The translations under genes and the position numbers were made by a program. Below, one piece after another: positions 62,365-64,000 of a stretch of DNA of 64,000 bases. How positions within the stretch are numbered: position 1 is the first letter of the stretch; every line of letters starts with the position of its first letter. Source of the stretch: Citrifermentans bremense (lineage in GTDB: Bacteria; Desulfobacterota; Desulfuromonadia; Geobacterales; Geobacteraceae); NCBI RefSeq assembly GCF_014218275.1, contig NZ_AP023213.1, forward strand, positions 806,001-870,000, given 5' to 3'. The notes beneath the pieces were generated by a model. The model saw nothing but the letters and a program-made list of their open reading frames with translations, was not told the origin of the DNA and searched no databases.

Positions 62365-63237
62365 ATGGAACAGTTGAAACTCGGCATCCCGAAGGGAAGC
62401 CTGGAAAGCGCCACTGTAGATCTCTTCAAGAAGGCCGGCTGGCAGATATCCATCTCGTCGCGCAGCTATTTCCCGACCATAGACGATGAGGAAATAAAGT
62501 GCTCCCTGATGCGTCCCCAGGAGATGGCGAAATACGTCGAGCGCGGGACCATCGACGTCGGCATCGCCGGCCGCGATTGGGTGCGGGAAAACCAGTCGGA
62601 CGTCATCGAACTGTGCGAGATGGTGTACTCTAAGGTTTCCCGCCGTCCGGCGCGCTGGGTGCTGGTGGTGAACGGCGACTCGAAGGTGAAGGGACCTGAA
62701 GACCTGCGCGGCGCCACCGTCTCCACCGAGCTCGTCGGTTTCACCAAACGCTACTTCGCCGAAAGGAACATCCCGGTCAACGTCGAGTTCTCCTGGGGGG
62801 CGACCGAGGCGAAGGTGGTCGAGGGGCTTTGCGACGCGATCGTGGAGGTGACCGAGACCGGCTCAACCATCAGGGCCAACGGCCTGCGCATCGTGACCGA
62901 GCTGATGGAGTCGGTTCCGGTCATGGTGGTCAACAAGGCAAGCTGGGAAGATCCCTGGAAGCGGGCGAAGATCCAGCAGATCGCCACCCTGCTCCAGTCG
63001 GCGCTCAGGGCCGAGGGGATGGTGGGGCTCAAGATGAACGCCCCGGGCACCAAGGTGCCGGCCATTACCGCCATCCTGCCTAGCCTCAACAACCCGACCG
63101 TTTCCAACCTCTACAACTCCGACTGGGTCTCCATCGAGAGCATCATGCCCGAGCAGGAGGTGCGCCGCATCGTCCCCGAGCTCCTCAAGCTCGGCGCGGA
63201 AGGGATCGTGGAGTACTCCCTCAACAAGATCATCTGA
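62365..63237 (+). CDS. hisG: ATP phosphoribosyltransferase, long form
   Basis: A 290-residue enzyme for the first step of histidine synthesis. ATG 62365 lies behind GAGAGAGG. It has [26 protein letters not shown], the PRPP-binding [18 protein letters not shown] and a C-terminal PII-like regulatory domain (about 215-290; [21 protein letters not shown]). The extra domain gives allosteric histidine feedback and marks the HisZ-independent long form. Confidence 0.95.
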   Translation: MEQLKLGIPKGSLESATVDLFKKAGWQISISSRSYFPTIDDEEIKCSLMRPQEMAKYVERGTIDVGIAGRDWVRENQSDVIELCEMVYSKVSRRPARWVLVVNGDSKVKGPEDLRGATVSTELVGFTKRYFAERNIPVNVEFSWGATEAKVVEGLCDAIVEVTETGSTIRANGLRIVTELMESVPVMVVNKASWEDPWKRAKIQQIATLLQSALRAEGMVGLKMNAPGTKVPAITAILPSLNNPTVSNLYNSDWVSIESIMPEQEVRRIVPELLKLGAEGIVEYSLNKII

Positions 63238-63249
63238 GGCAACAAGCGT

Positions 63250-63290
63250 CGGCCACGGAGAAAGTCCCTCTCAGGCCTTCTCCGTGGCCG
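63250..63290. repeat. CCACGGAGAAA-family palindrome, short copy 5
   Basis: Perfect 13-bp arms CGGCCACGGAGAA (63250-63262) and TTCTCCGTGGCCG (63278-63290), 15-nt loop. It lies 12 bp past the hisG stop and before the convergent kinase gene; ATTGTTTCGTTT follows, so it may also act as the hisG terminator. Confidence 0.7.
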
Positions 63291-63315
63291 ATTGTTTCGT
63301 TTCGGATAGCCGCCG

Positions 63316-64000
63316 CTAGATATATTTCCTGATCGCCTCTTGCAGTTTGGCCAGGTCGTATGGCTTCTGAATGAAGCCGCAGGGGGCTCCCTCGAGTTCC
63401 CGGGCCAATTCCTGCTCGTTGAAGCCGCTGGACATGATCACCTTGACCGCCGGATCCAGTCGGCGCAGCTCCCGCAAGCACTGCCTCCCGTCCATCCGCG
63501 GCATGGTCAGGTCGAGGATCACCAAGGCAACATCCGGCGCGCTTTTATAAACCTCGACTGCCTCTACGCCGTCTTTAGCCGTCAGCGTTTTGAAGCCTAG
63601 CGTCTCCAGCATTTGCACCCCTATATCCAGCACTGTTTCTTCGTCCTCCACCATAAGCACTGTCCCTCTCCCCTGCCAGCTGGCATCGCCGGTCTCCCTG
63701 CCCGGTTCGGCCGGTACCTGGCCCTGCTCCTCTGCGACAGGGAAAAACACGGTGAAGGTCGTCCCTACCCCCGGCTCGCTGGATATCTCGATGGATCCGT
63801 GGTGCCCTTTGACTATCCCCTGGACTGCCGCCATTCCGAGGCCGCGGCCGGTGAACTTGGTGGTGAAGAAGGGATCGAAGATCCTTTCCACCGTTTCACT
63901 GTCCATGCCGCACCCTGTGTCTGCGACCACGAGGTACACGCAAGGTCTCTTGCCCATGTTGCGCCTTTGCCGGGTCTCTTTCGTGGAGTCGCAGGGCGAA
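63316..64000 (-). CDS. C-terminal part of a hybrid histidine kinase (HATPase plus receiver), cut by the window edge
   Basis: The frame is still open at base 64000, so the sensor and dimerisation parts lie outside. Visible are the end of the HATPase domain (N/D-box [10 protein letters not shown]-box [10 protein letters not shown]-box [18 protein letters not shown]) and then a receiver domain with LMVEDEETV, phospho-Asp in [16 protein letters not shown] and the lysine of IQKPYDL. The order is that of hybrid kinases that pass phosphate to an internal receiver. Its signal is unknown. Confidence 0.85.
   Translation of the reverse strand, partial: SPCDSTKETRQRRNMGKRPCVYLVVADTGCGMDSETVERIFDPFFTTKFTGRGLGMAAVQGIVKGHHGSIEISSEPGVGTTFTVFFPVAEEQGQVPAEPGRETGDASWQGRGTVLMVEDEETVLDIGVQMLETLGFKTLTAKDGVEAVEVYKSAPDVALVILDLTMPRMDGRQCLRELRRLDPAVKVIMSSGFNEQELARELEGAPCGFIQKPYDLAKLQEAIRKYI

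Overview
The window is GC-rich, densely coded bacterial chromosome with no rRNA, tRNA, CRISPR array or phage module that I can see. It looks like a Geobacteraceae (Geobacter, Citrifermentans or Geomonas type) genome. Supporting signs are a 12-haem c7-repeat cytochrome beside a cytochrome b/c membrane pair, a second small triheme cytochrome, several receiver and PilZ proteins, a long-form HisG, and TCA-cycle genes of an acetate oxidiser. The genus is an inference; no search was run.

Layout. 1-3.2 kb: the end of a multihaem cytochrome gene (CbcA-like), a b-type cytochrome (CbcB-like) and a small membrane protein, convergent with a dodecahaem cytochrome (OmcQ-like). 3.2-12 kb, all on the minus strand: an AAE-family transporter, an amino-acid-type binding protein followed by a chemoreceptor, a receiver/DUF4388/J-like/TPR protein, and MltG. 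12-16.4 kb (plus): a very large GH13 protein and methylmalonyl-CoA decarboxylase. 16.5-26.4 kb (minus): a 35-residue RCKP rubredoxin-like protein, an M16 peptidase pair, Lon, an ABC-F ATPase, an HNH nuclease, an HD hydrolase and a DMT-type exporter. 26.6-30.5 kb (plus): a TolA-like Ala/Glu/Lys-repeat envelope protein, a LysM/TPR protein and a ferritin-like protein. 30.5-32.3 kb (minus): an amidohydrolase, a DUF2721 protein and a HEPN-like protein.

32.8-46.5 kb is a long plus-strand run: RNase E/G, CrcB and DUF190 (fluoride), SucA, SucB, Lpd, LipB, a second Lon-family protease and a YegS-like lipid kinase. SucA/SucB/Lpd form the 2-oxoglutarate dehydrogenase complex, and LipB makes the octanoyl precursor of the lipoyl group that SucB carries. 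46.7-56 kb mixes signalling genes (receiver-PilZ, CheV, two further PilZ proteins) with a glycosyltransferase, a molybdopterin oxidoreductase, a split chromate transporter next to a triheme cytochrome, GreB and a lone acyl carrier protein. 56-64 kb holds an NRDE protein, an unknown lipoprotein, a TrpXYZ-like ABC transporter, HisI, HisG and the start-less end of a hybrid histidine kinase.

The most interesting non-coding signals are a family of imperfect palindromes sharing a CCACGGAGAAA core (five copies, four clustered between 59.7 and 63.3 kb), a pair of GTATA-N7-TATAC dyads upstream of the dodecahaem cytochrome, and a large GC-rich inverted repeat at 45.5 kb. I did not find a clear new multi-gene defence or biosynthetic system.
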